From DASQPA01 sp963756455 (GTDB lineage: Bacteria; Acidobacteriota; Thermoanaerobaculia; Multivoradales; UBA5704), in assembly GCA_963756455.1 (NCBI GenBank), contig CAVWNC010000003.1, positions 1,178,001 to 1,242,000 of the forward strand: a DNA stretch of 64,000 bases, in the 5' to 3' direction. Below, in pieces: positions 33,969 through 41,450 of this stretch. The notes below the pieces were generated by a model. It was not told where the DNA came from and searched no databases. It was given only the letters and a program-made list of their open reading frames with translations. The position numbers were made by a program, and so were the translations under genes. Numbering within the stretch: position 1 is the stretch's first letter; every line of letters begins with the position of its first letter.

Positions 33969-34036
33969 GAGGGAGCGCGGGAGCCTCCTGGCTCGCGCCT
34001 CTCCTTTGGAGGGGGGCGCGCACGCTCAGAACCCTT

Positions 34037-34591
34037 ATGGATCCGACCGCCGCCGAAGACATCCACCTCATGGGCCGTATCGCCGCGGGCGATCGGGAGG
34101 CGTTCGCCCGCCTCTTCGACCGCCACTCGCCGGTCGTGCTCGGCCTGCTCCTGCGCGTCCTCGGCAGCCGGAGCGAGGCCGAGGAGGTGCTGCAGGAGGT
34201 CTTCCTTCAGATCTGGCGGCAGGCCGAGCGCTACGAGCCCGGCCGCTCGACCCCGCGTGGCTGGATGCTGGTCCTCGCCCGCTCGCGCGCTCTGGATACC
34301 GTCCGCTCGCGCGAGGCCCGGCACCGGCGAGAGATCGAAGTCTCGGCGGACAACCCCCACCACATTAGTCAGCCAGTGGGAATGGGAGGCTTGGAGGAGA
34401 AGGAACGCCAGGAGCAGCTGAGCTCGGCTTTAGAGCTCCTGCCGCCCGACCAGCGCCGGTGTATCGAGCTCGCCTTCTTCGAAGGTCTCACCCAGTCCCA
34501 GATCGCGAGCCGCCTGGAGGCCCCGCTGGGCACCGTCAAGTCGCGGATTCACCTGGGGATGCACAAGCTTCGGCAGGCTCTGAGCTCCTGA
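34037..34591 (+). CDS. ECF-family RNA polymerase sigma factor
   Basis: A 184-residue ECF sigma factor. Region 2: AFARLFDRHSPVVLGLLLRV, EVLQEVFLQIW, TPRGWMLVLARSRALDTVRS. Region 4: LPPDQRRCIELAFFEGLTQS, QIASRLEAPLGTVKSRIH, the recognition helix. The length and the RRCIELAFFEG segment resemble SigK/RskA-type pairs. The stop lies one base before the start of its anti-sigma gene, so the pair is coupled. The ATG at 34037 is the first in frame after the upstream DUF4198 stop. Confidence 0.9.
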   Translation: MDPTAAEDIHLMGRIAAGDREAFARLFDRHSPVVLGLLLRVLGSRSEAEEVLQEVFLQIWRQAERYEPGRSTPRGWMLVLARSRALDTVRSREARHRREIEVSADNPHHISQPVGMGGLEEKERQEQLSSALELLPPDQRRCIELAFFEGLTQSQIASRLEAPLGTVKSRIHLGMHKLRQALSS

Positions 34592-34592
34592 T

Positions 34593-35624
34593 ATGGACGC
34601 CGTGAAACATTCGCCCGAGATCGAGGAGCTCCTCTCGCTCTACGCCTTGGAGGCGCTGGACGGCGACGACCTGCGCGCCCTCGAAGCGCACCTCGCGACC
34701 GGTTGCCCCGAGTGTCAGGCGGAGCTCGCCCGGCTCCGCGCGGGGGTCGAGGGGCTCGCCGCGTCTTCGCCCCCAGTCGTCCCCTCGGAGATGACGCGCG
34801 CGCGCCTGCTCGCCCAGCTGTCGACGTTCGAGGCCCCCTCCCGTCCTAGTCCTGCCACCGACGGCTCCCGGCGCCGTGGCGATGGGCCAGGGCGGTGGGG
34901 CTGGCTCGTCGCCGCGGTCCTCCTCCTCGTCTGCGGCTGGGGTTGGCTCGCCGCCCGCCGCGAGGCCGAGGCTCTCCGCGCCGGGCGCGGCGATCTCTCC
35001 CGCCGGGTGGCGGCGCTCGATGGCGATCTCGCCGCGGCGCGGGCGAAGAGCGCCGAGCTCTCCCGCGCTGCCGCCGCGACCGAAACGCAGCGGCAGAGCC
35101 TCGCTCGCCAGCTCGCCGCCGCCCAAACCCGGGAGGACAGCCTGGCCCACGGCCTCTCCGCGGAGCAGGCGGAAAGGGCGCGCCTGGCGAAAGACGTCGC
35201 CGTGGCAGAGACCCAGACCGCGCGTCTGGCCCGCGATCTCCAATCCGCCCGGGCGCAGAGCGAGCGCTTGGCGACGGCCATGGCGATCATCTCCTCCCCG
35301 GGGATGCGGCCCATCGTCCTCGCCGCGCTCAAGGCGCCGCAAGGCGCCGAGGGGCACACCTTCGTCGATCCGGCGACCCGCAGGGCGGTGTTCGTCGCCG
35401 CCAACCTGCCGCAGCTGGCGCCCGACAAGACCTACGAGCTGTGGTTCATCGCCGACGGCAAGCCGGTCCCCGCCGGGACCTTCGGTGTCGATGCCAAGGG
35501 CCGCAGCGGCACCGTCGAGGTGAACGGCGTCGCCCCGCTCGACCATGTCCAGGCCTGGGCGGTCACCGTCGAGCCCGTGGGGGGCGTGCCGCAGCCGACC
35601 GGGACGATGGTGCTCAAGGGCTGA
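34593..35624 (+). CDS. RskA-type anti-sigma factor with a coiled-coil spacer
   Basis: A 343-residue membrane protein. The cytosolic N-terminus has the helical anti-sigma domain with the RskA pattern (LLSLYALEALDGDDLRALEA, TGCPECQAEL). One transmembrane helix sits at about 105-122 (GWLVAAVLLLVCGWGWLA). A long alanine-rich coiled coil occupies about 125-225 (AALDGDLAAARAKSAELSRA, AETQTARLARDLQSARAQSE). The C-terminal RskA domain (about 235-343) shows LWFIADGKPVPAGTFGVD and VTVEPVGGVPQPTGTMVLKG. Probably the signal is sensed outside and the anti-sigma is cut by proteolysis. The coiled-coil insert is longer than in most relatives. Confidence 0.88.
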   Translation: MDAVKHSPEIEELLSLYALEALDGDDLRALEAHLATGCPECQAELARLRAGVEGLAASSPPVVPSEMTRARLLAQLSTFEAPSRPSPATDGSRRRGDGPGRWGWLVAAVLLLVCGWGWLAARREAEALRAGRGDLSRRVAALDGDLAAARAKSAELSRAAAATETQRQSLARQLAAAQTREDSLAHGLSAEQAERARLAKDVAVAETQTARLARDLQSARAQSERLATAMAIISSPGMRPIVLAALKAPQGAEGHTFVDPATRRAVFVAANLPQLAPDKTYELWFIADGKPVPAGTFGVDAKGRSGTVEVNGVAPLDHVQAWAVTVEPVGGVPQPTGTMVLKG

Positions 35625-35681
35625 CCCGCCATTCCGTTCTGATAGAGTCGGAGCCGTTCCCGAGCCGCTCCTCAGGTACCC

Positions 35682-36743
35682 GTGGTGGAGGCAGGGGCCC
35701 TGCCGTCCGCTTCAAAATCGATTGTGGAACCGCTCTCTCCGCCGCCCGACCTGCTCGCCCGTCTCCGTGCGCGCGCCGTCCTCTTGGACGTTTCGGTGAT
35801 GCTCGCCGAGGGGGACGAGCCGCGGGTGGTCGCCGCCGCCGAGCGCGCCGCCGCGGCCGGGGTCTGCCGGCCGTTCCTGGTCGGCACGGCGGAGGGGGTG
35901 AAGGGGGCGGCCGAGGCGGCCGGGGTGACCCTGACGGTCCCCGTGCTCCAGCCCGCCGCCGATCCCGAGCTTCCGGCGCTCATCGAGCACCTGCGCTCCC
36001 GCCTCGTGCCGCGCGGCTTTCCGGCGGCGAAGGTCGAGGCCCTGGCGCTCGAGCCGCTCTACTACGCCGCTCTCCGGGTGGCGACCGGCCGGGCCGGCGG
36101 GGCGGTCATGGGGGCGCGGGTGACGACCGCCGACACCGTGCGCGCCGCCCTCCGGGCGGTGGGGCCGCGGCCGGGTCTCGCGGTCGTCTCCTCCTGCTTC
36201 CTCATGGTTCTCGTAGACGGCCGCGGCCTGATCTACAGCGACTGCGCGGTGGTCCCCGATCCCGGCGCGGCCGAGCTCGCCGACATCGCCGAGGCGGCGG
36301 CGGCCTCCTGCCGCATTCTGCTCGGCGAGGAGCCGCGGGTCGCGCTCCTCTCTTTCTCGACCCTGGGGAGCGCCAGCCATCCGCGGGTGGCGAAGGTCGC
36401 CGCCGCCCGCGAGATCCTGGCCGCCCGCGGGGTCGATTTCGCTTTCGACGGCGAGCTCCAGGCGGATGCCGCCCTGATACCCGGCGTGGCGCGCGTCAAG
36501 GCCCCCGGGAGCCCGGTCGCCGGCCGCGCCAACGTCCTCGTCTTCCCGGACCTGGACGCCGGCAACATCGCCTATAAACTGACCGAGCGGCTGGCCGGCG
36601 CCCGCGCCGTCGGGCCGCTCCTCCAGGGGCTCACGCGGCCGGTCAACGACCTCTCGCGCGGCTGCTCCGTGGAAGACATCGTGGACGTCATGGCGGTCAC
36701 CGCCCTGGCGGCCGGCAACGGACGAGCAGGGAGACAGGTATGA
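35682..36743 (+). CDS. pta: Phosphate acetyltransferase
   Basis: A 353-residue enzyme of the phosphotransacetylase domain family that interconverts acetyl-CoA and acetyl phosphate. Seen are VGTAEGVKGAAEAA, the GAVMGARVTTADTVRAAL motif, SSCFLMVLVDGRGLIYSDCAVVPDP near residue 170, ILLGEEPRVALLSFSTLGS, ELQADAAL, and NVLVFPDLDAGNIAYKL. The start is GTG at 35682; a GTG at 35724 would also give a normal family N-terminus. No ackA is adjacent. The stop overlaps the purD start (ATGA), so the two are co-translated. Confidence 0.9.
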   Translation: MVEAGALPSASKSIVEPLSPPPDLLARLRARAVLLDVSVMLAEGDEPRVVAAAERAAAAGVCRPFLVGTAEGVKGAAEAAGVTLTVPVLQPAADPELPALIEHLRSRLVPRGFPAAKVEALALEPLYYAALRVATGRAGGAVMGARVTTADTVRAALRAVGPRPGLAVVSSCFLMVLVDGRGLIYSDCAVVPDPGAAELADIAEAAAASCRILLGEEPRVALLSFSTLGSASHPRVAKVAAAREILAARGVDFAFDGELQADAALIPGVARVKAPGSPVAGRANVLVFPDLDAGNIAYKLTERLAGARAVGPLLQGLTRPVNDLSRGCSVEDIVDVMAVTALAAGNGRAGRQV

Positions 36744-38017
36744 AGGTTCTGGTGGTGGGAGGGGGCGGCCGCGAGCACGCCCTCTGCTGGAAATTGCGGC
36801 AGAGCCCGCTTTTGACCGAGCTCTACTGCGCGCCGGGGAACCCGGGGACGGCGCCGCTCGCCAAGGGAGTGCCGATCTCCCCCGAGGAGATCCACAAGCT
36901 GGCCGACTTCGCGGTCGAGAAGCGGATCGACCTGACCGTCGTCGGCCCCGAGCTCCCCCTCTCGCTCGGCCTCGCCGACGAGCTTGCCGCGCGCGGCCTG
37001 GCGGTCTTCGGCCCGCAGAAGGCGGCGGCCGAGATCGAGGGGAGCAAGGTCTTCGCCAAGCAGTTCATGGAGCGCCACGGCATTCCCACCGGCCCCTTCG
37101 TGATCGCCCACGACGCCACCGCGGCGCGGGCGGCGGCCGAACGCTTCGGGCTGCCGGTCGTCTTCAAGGCGGACGGCCTGGCCGCCGGTAAGGGGGTGCT
37201 CATCGTCTCCGATCCCGCAGAGCTCGACTCGGCCCTCGCCCTGCTCTTCGAGGAGCGCCGCTTCGGAGCGGCCGCCGACCGGGTCCTGGTCGAGGCCTTC
37301 CTCTCCGGCGAGGAGGTCTCCTGCATGGCGCTCTCAGACGGCCTGCGCATCCTGCCCCTCGCGACCGCCAAGGACTACAAGCGGATCGGCGAGGGCGACA
37401 CCGGCCCCAACACCGGCGGCATGGGGAGCCACAGCCCGGCCGGAGTGATGGCCTCCGAGATCGCCGCTGAGGTCGTCGAGACCATCCTCCAGGCCACGGT
37501 GACGGGCCTGGCCGCCGAGGGCCGCCCCTTCGTCGGGGTCCTCTACGCCGGTCTCATGCTGACCCCCGAGGGGCCGCGGGTGCTCGAATTCAACGCCCGC
37601 TTCGGCGACCCGGAGGCCCAGGTGCTCCTCCTCCGGCTGGAGGACGACCTTCTCCCCGTCCTCGCCGCCGGGGCTGCCGGCAACTTCGACGTGCCGCGCC
37701 TCCACTTCCGGCACGAGGCCGCCGCCTGCATCGTCCTCGCGAGCCCCGGCTATCCGGGCCGGCCGGTCCAGGGCGAAGTCATCGGTGGCCTCCGCCGCGC
37801 CTCGGCGCAGCCGGGAGTGCAGATTTTCCACGCCGGAACGGCCCTCGTGGGGAACGAGCTGGTGAGCGCCGGCGGCCGGGTGCTGAACGTCTGCGCCACC
37901 GGCCCCGGCCTCGTCGACGCCCTGCGGCGGGCCTATGCCGCGGCGGCCGAGGTCGACTGGCCGTCCAAGGTGCTGCGCCGTGACATCGGGCGGCGGGTGC
38001 TCGCCGGCGGATCGTGA
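36740..38017 (+). CDS. purD: Phosphoribosylamine-glycine ligase
   Basis: A 425-residue ATP-grasp enzyme for step 2 of purine synthesis (5-phosphoribosylamine plus glycine to GAR). The N-terminus LVVGGGGREHALCWKL and APGNPGTAPLA are the phosphate/PRA region; GPELPLSLGLADELAARGL, FKADGLAAGKGVLIV (ATP loop), GPNTGGMGSHSP (catalytic loop) and EFNARFGDPEAQ (metal) follow. The length is normal. It overlaps pta by 4 bp. No other purine genes are near. Confidence 0.96.
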   Translation: MKVLVVGGGGREHALCWKLRQSPLLTELYCAPGNPGTAPLAKGVPISPEEIHKLADFAVEKRIDLTVVGPELPLSLGLADELAARGLAVFGPQKAAAEIEGSKVFAKQFMERHGIPTGPFVIAHDATAARAAAERFGLPVVFKADGLAAGKGVLIVSDPAELDSALALLFEERRFGAAADRVLVEAFLSGEEVSCMALSDGLRILPLATAKDYKRIGEGDTGPNTGGMGSHSPAGVMASEIAAEVVETILQATVTGLAAEGRPFVGVLYAGLMLTPEGPRVLEFNARFGDPEAQVLLLRLEDDLLPVLAAGAAGNFDVPRLHFRHEAAACIVLASPGYPGRPVQGEVIGGLRRASAQPGVQIFHAGTALVGNELVSAGGRVLNVCATGPGLVDALRRAYAAAAEVDWPSKVLRRDIGRRVLAGGS

Positions 38018-38096
38018 TAACGTCAACACCAGATTCTTCTACGAGGTGGTACCCATCATGCATAGAACACCTTTCGCCATTGGATCGGTATAGGTC

Positions 38097-38834
38097 ATGG
38101 GCGGCTGTCAGGGTTGTGCTTTCAAAGGGATGTCTACTGCCGTCGAGGACGCGTACGTGGGGGTGCGCTTTCGTGAGGAGACCAACTTGACGCTCTGTTC
38201 GACCGGAGGCCAGATCTACAGTCGGGGCGAGAACGTCGTCGTCGAGCTGGAGTCCGGGCCGACCTTCGGGCACGTCGAGCAGTCGCCGATGCCGGTCTTC
38301 AAGCCCTGCCAGAAGTCCTCCGCCCGGCCGATCCTCCGTGCCGCGGACGAAGGGGATCACGCCGCGTACGACCGCCAGCGCGAGAACCAGGCCTTGGGCA
38401 AGCTCTTCGCCCAGGAGCGGGTGCGCGCGCAGAATCTCGACATGAAGATCTCGCTCGTCGAGTTCTCGCTGTCGGGCAAGCGGGCGACCTTCTACTTCAC
38501 GTCGGAAGGCCGGGTCGACTTCCGGCAGCTGGTGCGCGACCTCTCGACCCGCTTCTCGGTGCGGGTCAAGATGGTCCAGGTCGGCGCCCGCGACGAGGCC
38601 GGCCTGGTGGGCGGCATCGGCATCTGCGGCCGCACTCTCTGCTGCTCGACCTGGCTCAAGGATTTCCGGCCGATCTCGATCCAGATGGCGAAGCGGCAGA
38701 ACCTGAGCCTGAACCCGTCGAAGATCTCCGGCCAGTGCGGGCGTCTGCTCTGCTGCCTGGCCTACGAGGATGATCAGTACAAGACCAAGAATCCGGACGC
38801 CCGGAAGGCTCCACCTGCCGAGGCGCCCGCCTAG
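38097..38834 (+). CDS. ricT: PSP1-domain protein RicT (YaaT)
   Basis: A 245-residue PSP1 C-terminal-domain protein related to RicT of the RicA-RicF-RicT complex, which binds [4Fe-4S] clusters and supports RNA processing. Seen are the family features AYVGVRFREETNL, QERVRAQNLDMKISLVEFSL, GKRATFYFTSEGRVDFRQLV, and the C-terminal cysteine-rich segments GIGICGRTLCCSTWL and CGRLLCCLAYE. An extra short cysteine motif (MGGCQGCAFKG) is at the very start. In this genome it precedes the Hfq-like gene by 6 bp, suggesting a joint RNA-related role. Confidence 0.88.
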   Translation: MGGCQGCAFKGMSTAVEDAYVGVRFREETNLTLCSTGGQIYSRGENVVVELESGPTFGHVEQSPMPVFKPCQKSSARPILRAADEGDHAAYDRQRENQALGKLFAQERVRAQNLDMKISLVEFSLSGKRATFYFTSEGRVDFRQLVRDLSTRFSVRVKMVQVGARDEAGLVGGIGICGRTLCCSTWLKDFRPISIQMAKRQNLSLNPSKISGQCGRLLCCLAYEDDQYKTKNPDARKAPPAEAPA

Positions 38835-38840
38835 AGGACG

Positions 38841-39209
38841 ATGGCCAACCGCAAGCTGATTCGCCCCGACATGAACGAGCTCAAGAAAGAGCTTCCCTCC
38901 CGCAGCGTGCGCCGCAAGCAGGCGCCGCCCGAGCAGACGAACGCCGAGGAGTTCTACTACCTCAAGCAGATGGCGGCGAAGACGCCGATGGTCGTCGTGC
39001 TGAACAACGACGAGGAGCTGCGCGGTTGGATCGAGTGGTACGACAAGGGGTCGATCAAGCTGAACCGCAACCAGGGCCCCAACCTGCTCATCATGAAGCA
39101 GGTGATCCGCTACATCTTCAAGGAAGAGGAGCTCCGAAGGGGTCGGGGCCGCCGCCCGATCGATACCGGCATCGGCGGCGAAGGCGACGAGCGGGAATCG
39201 GTCTCCTGA
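38841..39209 (+). CDS. hfq: Hfq-like Sm-fold RNA chaperone
   Basis: A 122-residue protein with an Hfq-like core at about residues 29-95: an N-terminal helix (QTNAEEFYYLKQMA), Sm1 strands PMVVVLNNDEELRGWIEWYD, and Sm2 strands (NLLIMKQVIRYIFKE). The length of the core, the aspartate in YD, and the Sm2 pattern fit Hfq, which forms hexamers that pair small RNAs with mRNAs. The canonical KHA of Sm2 reads KQV here, so the RNA-binding histidine is replaced. The tail (about 30 residues) is Arg/Gly-rich then acidic. Gene order ricT-hfq-pdxA; the end overlaps pdxA by 4 bp. Confidence 0.8.
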   Translation: MANRKLIRPDMNELKKELPSRSVRRKQAPPEQTNAEEFYYLKQMAAKTPMVVVLNNDEELRGWIEWYDKGSIKLNRNQGPNLLIMKQVIRYIFKEEELRRGRGRRPIDTGIGGEGDERESVS

Positions 39210-40246
39210 ACGCGCACCCCCTCCTCGCCCTGACCCAGGGCGATCCCGCCGGGATCGGTCCTGAGATCCTGCTCAAGCTCCTCCAATCCGCCGGAGGAGC
39301 CGCCGATCTACCCTCCTGGCAGCCGCTCCTCGTGGCCGAGCGGGCGGCGGTCGAGGCGCTCGCCCCCGCTCTCCCCGACTTTCCCTGGGATCGCCTCCAC
39401 TGGCTCGCCGCGCCGCCGACGCGCCAGGAGCTCGAAAACTTGGCGGGCGGCCCTGGCGGCCGGATTCCGGCGCTCGATCCGGTAGGGGTGAAGCGCCAGC
39501 TCGCTTTCGGCCACTCCGGTCCGGCCGACGCCTTCGGGGCCATGGCGGCGCTCGACGCCGGCATCGCGCTCGTGCAGTCCGGCACCGCCGACGCCCTGGT
39601 GACGGCACCGGTCGCCAAGTCCTCGATCGCCACCCACCACCTCCCCGGCTTCAAGGGTCACACCGACTACCTGGCGGAGGCGGCCGGCCTCGAACGCTAC
39701 GGCCGCGACTACCTGATGGCCTTTCTCGCCCCCGGGCTCCAGGTGGCTCTCCTGAACGTTCACCTGCCTCTCGTCGACGCCATCCGCGGGGTGACGGGAG
39801 AGGCGGTCGACGAGGCCCTGGCCTGTCTCCACCGGCACGCCGGAGGGAAAATCGCCCTGGCGGGCTTAAATCCCCATGCCGGCGAGGGGGGCCTCCTGGG
39901 GAGAGAAGACGGCGAGGTGCTCGTCCCGGCGGTCGCCCGCGCCCGCGAGCGAGGGGAAGACGTCCACGGTCCGGAGAGCGCGGACTCGCTCTTCGCGCGG
40001 GCCCGGGGTGGCGAGTTCGACTGGGTGCTCGCCCTCTACCACGACCAGGGCCTGGTCGCGGTCAAGACCGCTGCCTTCGGCCTCGCCACCAACTGGACCC
40101 TCGGCCTCCCCTTCCTCCGCACCTCGGTCGATCACGGCACCGCCTTCGGCATCGCCGGCCAGGGCATCGCCGACGAGCGCCCGCTCGTCCACGTGGTCGA
40201 GACGACGCTCGGCATCCTCGCCGGAGAGCTGCCGCGGAAGAGGTAG
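39206..40246 (+). CDS. pdxA: 4-hydroxythreonine-4-phosphate dehydrogenase, apparent CTG start
   Basis: A 346-residue PdxA for the pyridoxal 5'-phosphate pathway, oxidizing 4-phosphohydroxy-L-threonine with NAD. The N-terminus LLALTQGDPAGIGPEI is classic. Zinc-ligand histidines appear in KGHTDYLAE, NVHLPLVDAIR and YHDQGLVAVK; NPHAGEGGLLG and DHGTAFGIAG follow. No ATG, GTG or TTG precedes the conserved start in frame within the needed distance. The only sensible start is the CTG at 39206, which overlaps the Hfq-like stop as CTGA, parallel to the ATGA overlaps elsewhere here. An upstream in-frame start inside hfq is the alternative. Confidence 0.88.
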   Translation: MNAHPLLALTQGDPAGIGPEILLKLLQSAGGAADLPSWQPLLVAERAAVEALAPALPDFPWDRLHWLAAPPTRQELENLAGGPGGRIPALDPVGVKRQLAFGHSGPADAFGAMAALDAGIALVQSGTADALVTAPVAKSSIATHHLPGFKGHTDYLAEAAGLERYGRDYLMAFLAPGLQVALLNVHLPLVDAIRGVTGEAVDEALACLHRHAGGKIALAGLNPHAGEGGLLGREDGEVLVPAVARARERGEDVHGPESADSLFARARGGEFDWVLALYHDQGLVAVKTAAFGLATNWTLGLPFLRTSVDHGTAFGIAGQGIADERPLVHVVETTLGILAGELPRKR

Positions 40247-40690
40247 GTCGGCGCACGCCGCCGTGGGAGCGCCTGGTTCCTTCCTATCTACACCATATTT
40301 CGGTGTGGAGGTGTGCGAAGGGGTGCCGCCAGGGCGACAGGCTGCGGCAGAGACTCCGTCTCCCGTATAACAGTGTATCAACGTGCCATCCGCGTGTATT
40401 TTCGGACGGAAACCTCGGATCTGCGAGGAGCGAGATGAATTCGCCAGAGCCTTTCCACACCCTGGCGGTCCGTCACGGTGTATGGAGGAGGGATACCGGG
40501 ATCAGATTCAGGGCAGAAGCCGAGGCTTGTGAGCATCCATACACCCGATTCTTCTCTCTGCGCGCATGAATGAAGCTGAGATCCGTCTTATCGGGGTTTC
40601 GCGGAGTTTTATCGATCCTCTGATGTGTACCAATAGGACGGAAGGGTGTGCAAGTACTAGCCGGCATCTCTTATCCTGCCGCCAACCGGG
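40247..40690. other. Non-coding, lower-GC stretch after pdxA
   Basis: Composition is lower in GC than neighbouring housekeeping genes and I find no convincing gene. A 10-bp inverted repeat (GGTGTATGGA at 40477-40486; TCCATACACC at 40536-40545) flanks 49 bases of unknown role. It is probably the scar region of the degraded toxin-antitoxin module that follows. Confidence 0.4.
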
Positions 40691-40810
40691 GCGGGTGCTG
40701 TCGTCATCGCTAAAGATCAAGACTTCAACTGCTTGAGACCACAGACCTCGACCCAGGATCCTCTGGCTCTCGTGCAGGAACACCTCGAACGCGCATCTCA
40801 AGCCTGTTCC
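40691..40810 (+). pseudogene. Fragment of a DUF5615 toxin gene, duplicated from the intact copy
   Basis: About 120 bases closely match the stretch 41586-41712 inside the intact DUF5615 gene (shared runs include TAAAGATCAAGACTTC and GGAACACCTCGAACGC), with small deletions that break the frame. It has no start or full domain. It reads on the plus strand, opposite to the adjacent truncated toxin, so it arrived by recombination or duplication-inversion. Confidence 0.75.
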
Positions 40811-40842
40811 GGCCACGTCGCCCCCGAGGTCCCATGATCGGA

Positions 40843-40885
40843 CGCGCAGGGGCACTGGCGTGCCTTGGTCGAAGAGGAACTTCAC
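40843..40885 (-). pseudogene. Truncated DUF5615-type toxin start
   Basis: A GTG overlaps the DUF433 antitoxin stop (GTGA) and begins VKFLFDQGTPVPLR, the normal N-terminus of DUF5615 (PIN-like, Mut7-C-like) toxins. After residue 14 the sequence is unrelated and leads into the inverted toxin fragment above. The toxin for this antitoxin is therefore destroyed. Confidence 0.7.
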
Positions 40886-41100
40886 GCCCCGAGGAGACTG
40901 CGGGCTGCATGTTCGAGCACCGCCTCTGCCTGCTCTCGGGCGACACCAGGAAACCAATCGAGGAACTCTTCCAGCCTTGCGCCAGACTCTAGGTTTTCGA
41001 ACAAAGCCGTCACGGGAACACGAGTGCCACGAAAGACCCAGGCGCCACTCACCCGGTCGGAGTGACACTCGACAACCAGGCATTGAGACCAGTCCAACAT
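40882..41100 (-). CDS. DUF433-family antitoxin (partner lost)
   Basis: A 72-residue DUF433 protein: CHSDRVSGAWVFRGTRVPVT, ALFENLESGARLEEFLDWFP. DUF433 has a winged-helix fold and typically is the antitoxin of DUF5615 toxins. The ATG at 41100 was chosen because it gives the standard N-terminus. It is divergent from the intact module by 125 bp. Its own toxin is truncated (40843-40885), so this antitoxin is probably a relic or may cross-neutralise the neighbouring toxin. Confidence 0.78.
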   Translation of the reverse strand: MLDWSQCLVVECHSDRVSGAWVFRGTRVPVTALFENLESGARLEEFLDWFPGVAREQAEAVLEHAARSLLGA

Positions 41101-41170
41101 GGGCCTTATTCTAACCAGGACTGGGCGGTGGCGGCGAAGGCTCGGTAGAGGGAGAGCGGGAGGAGCACGG

Positions 41171-41212
41171 TACAATGCTTGGAGCGACCCGGCCTTGAAG
41201 GTCGCTTCAAGG
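41171..41212 (+). promoter_or_regulatory. Promoter -10 and overlapping hairpins ahead of the DUF433/DUF5615 operon
   Basis: A good -10 (TACAAT, 41171-41176) is followed by a perfect 8-bp inverted repeat CCTTGAAG-GTCG-CTTCAAGG (41193-41212). A second stem, GCGACC (41184-41189) with GGTCGC (41200-41205), would compete with it. The 3' arm abuts the GGGGAG ribosome-binding site. Likely an autoregulation operator or a translation-control hairpin. Confidence 0.55.
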
Positions 41213-41225
41213 GGAGATGAAAGCT

Positions 41226-41450
41226 ATGCGCTACATCGCCGAGAGGGTCACCGCCGATCCCGAGCAGTGCGGCGGACGTCCCTGTATCCGCGGCATGCGA
41301 ATCCGGGTGAGCGATGTTCTTGACCTGCTGGCGAGTGGCCTGACCGCGGAGCAGATCCTCGAAGAGATGCCGGACCTTGAGCCCGAGGACATTCAGGCCA
41401 GCCTCCGCTTCGCGAGCCAACGCCTCGCCCACCCCATCCTGGCCGCGTGA
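41226..41450 (+). CDS. DUF433-family antitoxin
   Basis: A 74-residue DUF433 protein: YIAERVTADPEQCGGRPCIRG, MRIRVSDVLDLLASGLTAEQ, ILEEMPDLEPEDIQASLRFA. The fold binds DNA and a toxin partner. The ATG at 41226 has better spacing from GGGGAG than the ATG at 41217. The stop overlaps the toxin GTG (GTGA), the expected antitoxin-first arrangement. Unlike the inverted neighbour its toxin is intact. Confidence 0.85.
   Translation: MRYIAERVTADPEQCGGRPCIRGMRIRVSDVLDLLASGLTAEQILEEMPDLEPEDIQASLRFASQRLAHPILAA

Noticed and set aside
38058..38093. 11-codon frame (MHRTPFAIGSV) just before ricT, considered as a leader peptide
   Set aside because: It has no clear ribosome-binding site or regulatory codon run; it may simply be intergenic sequence in frame with ricT.
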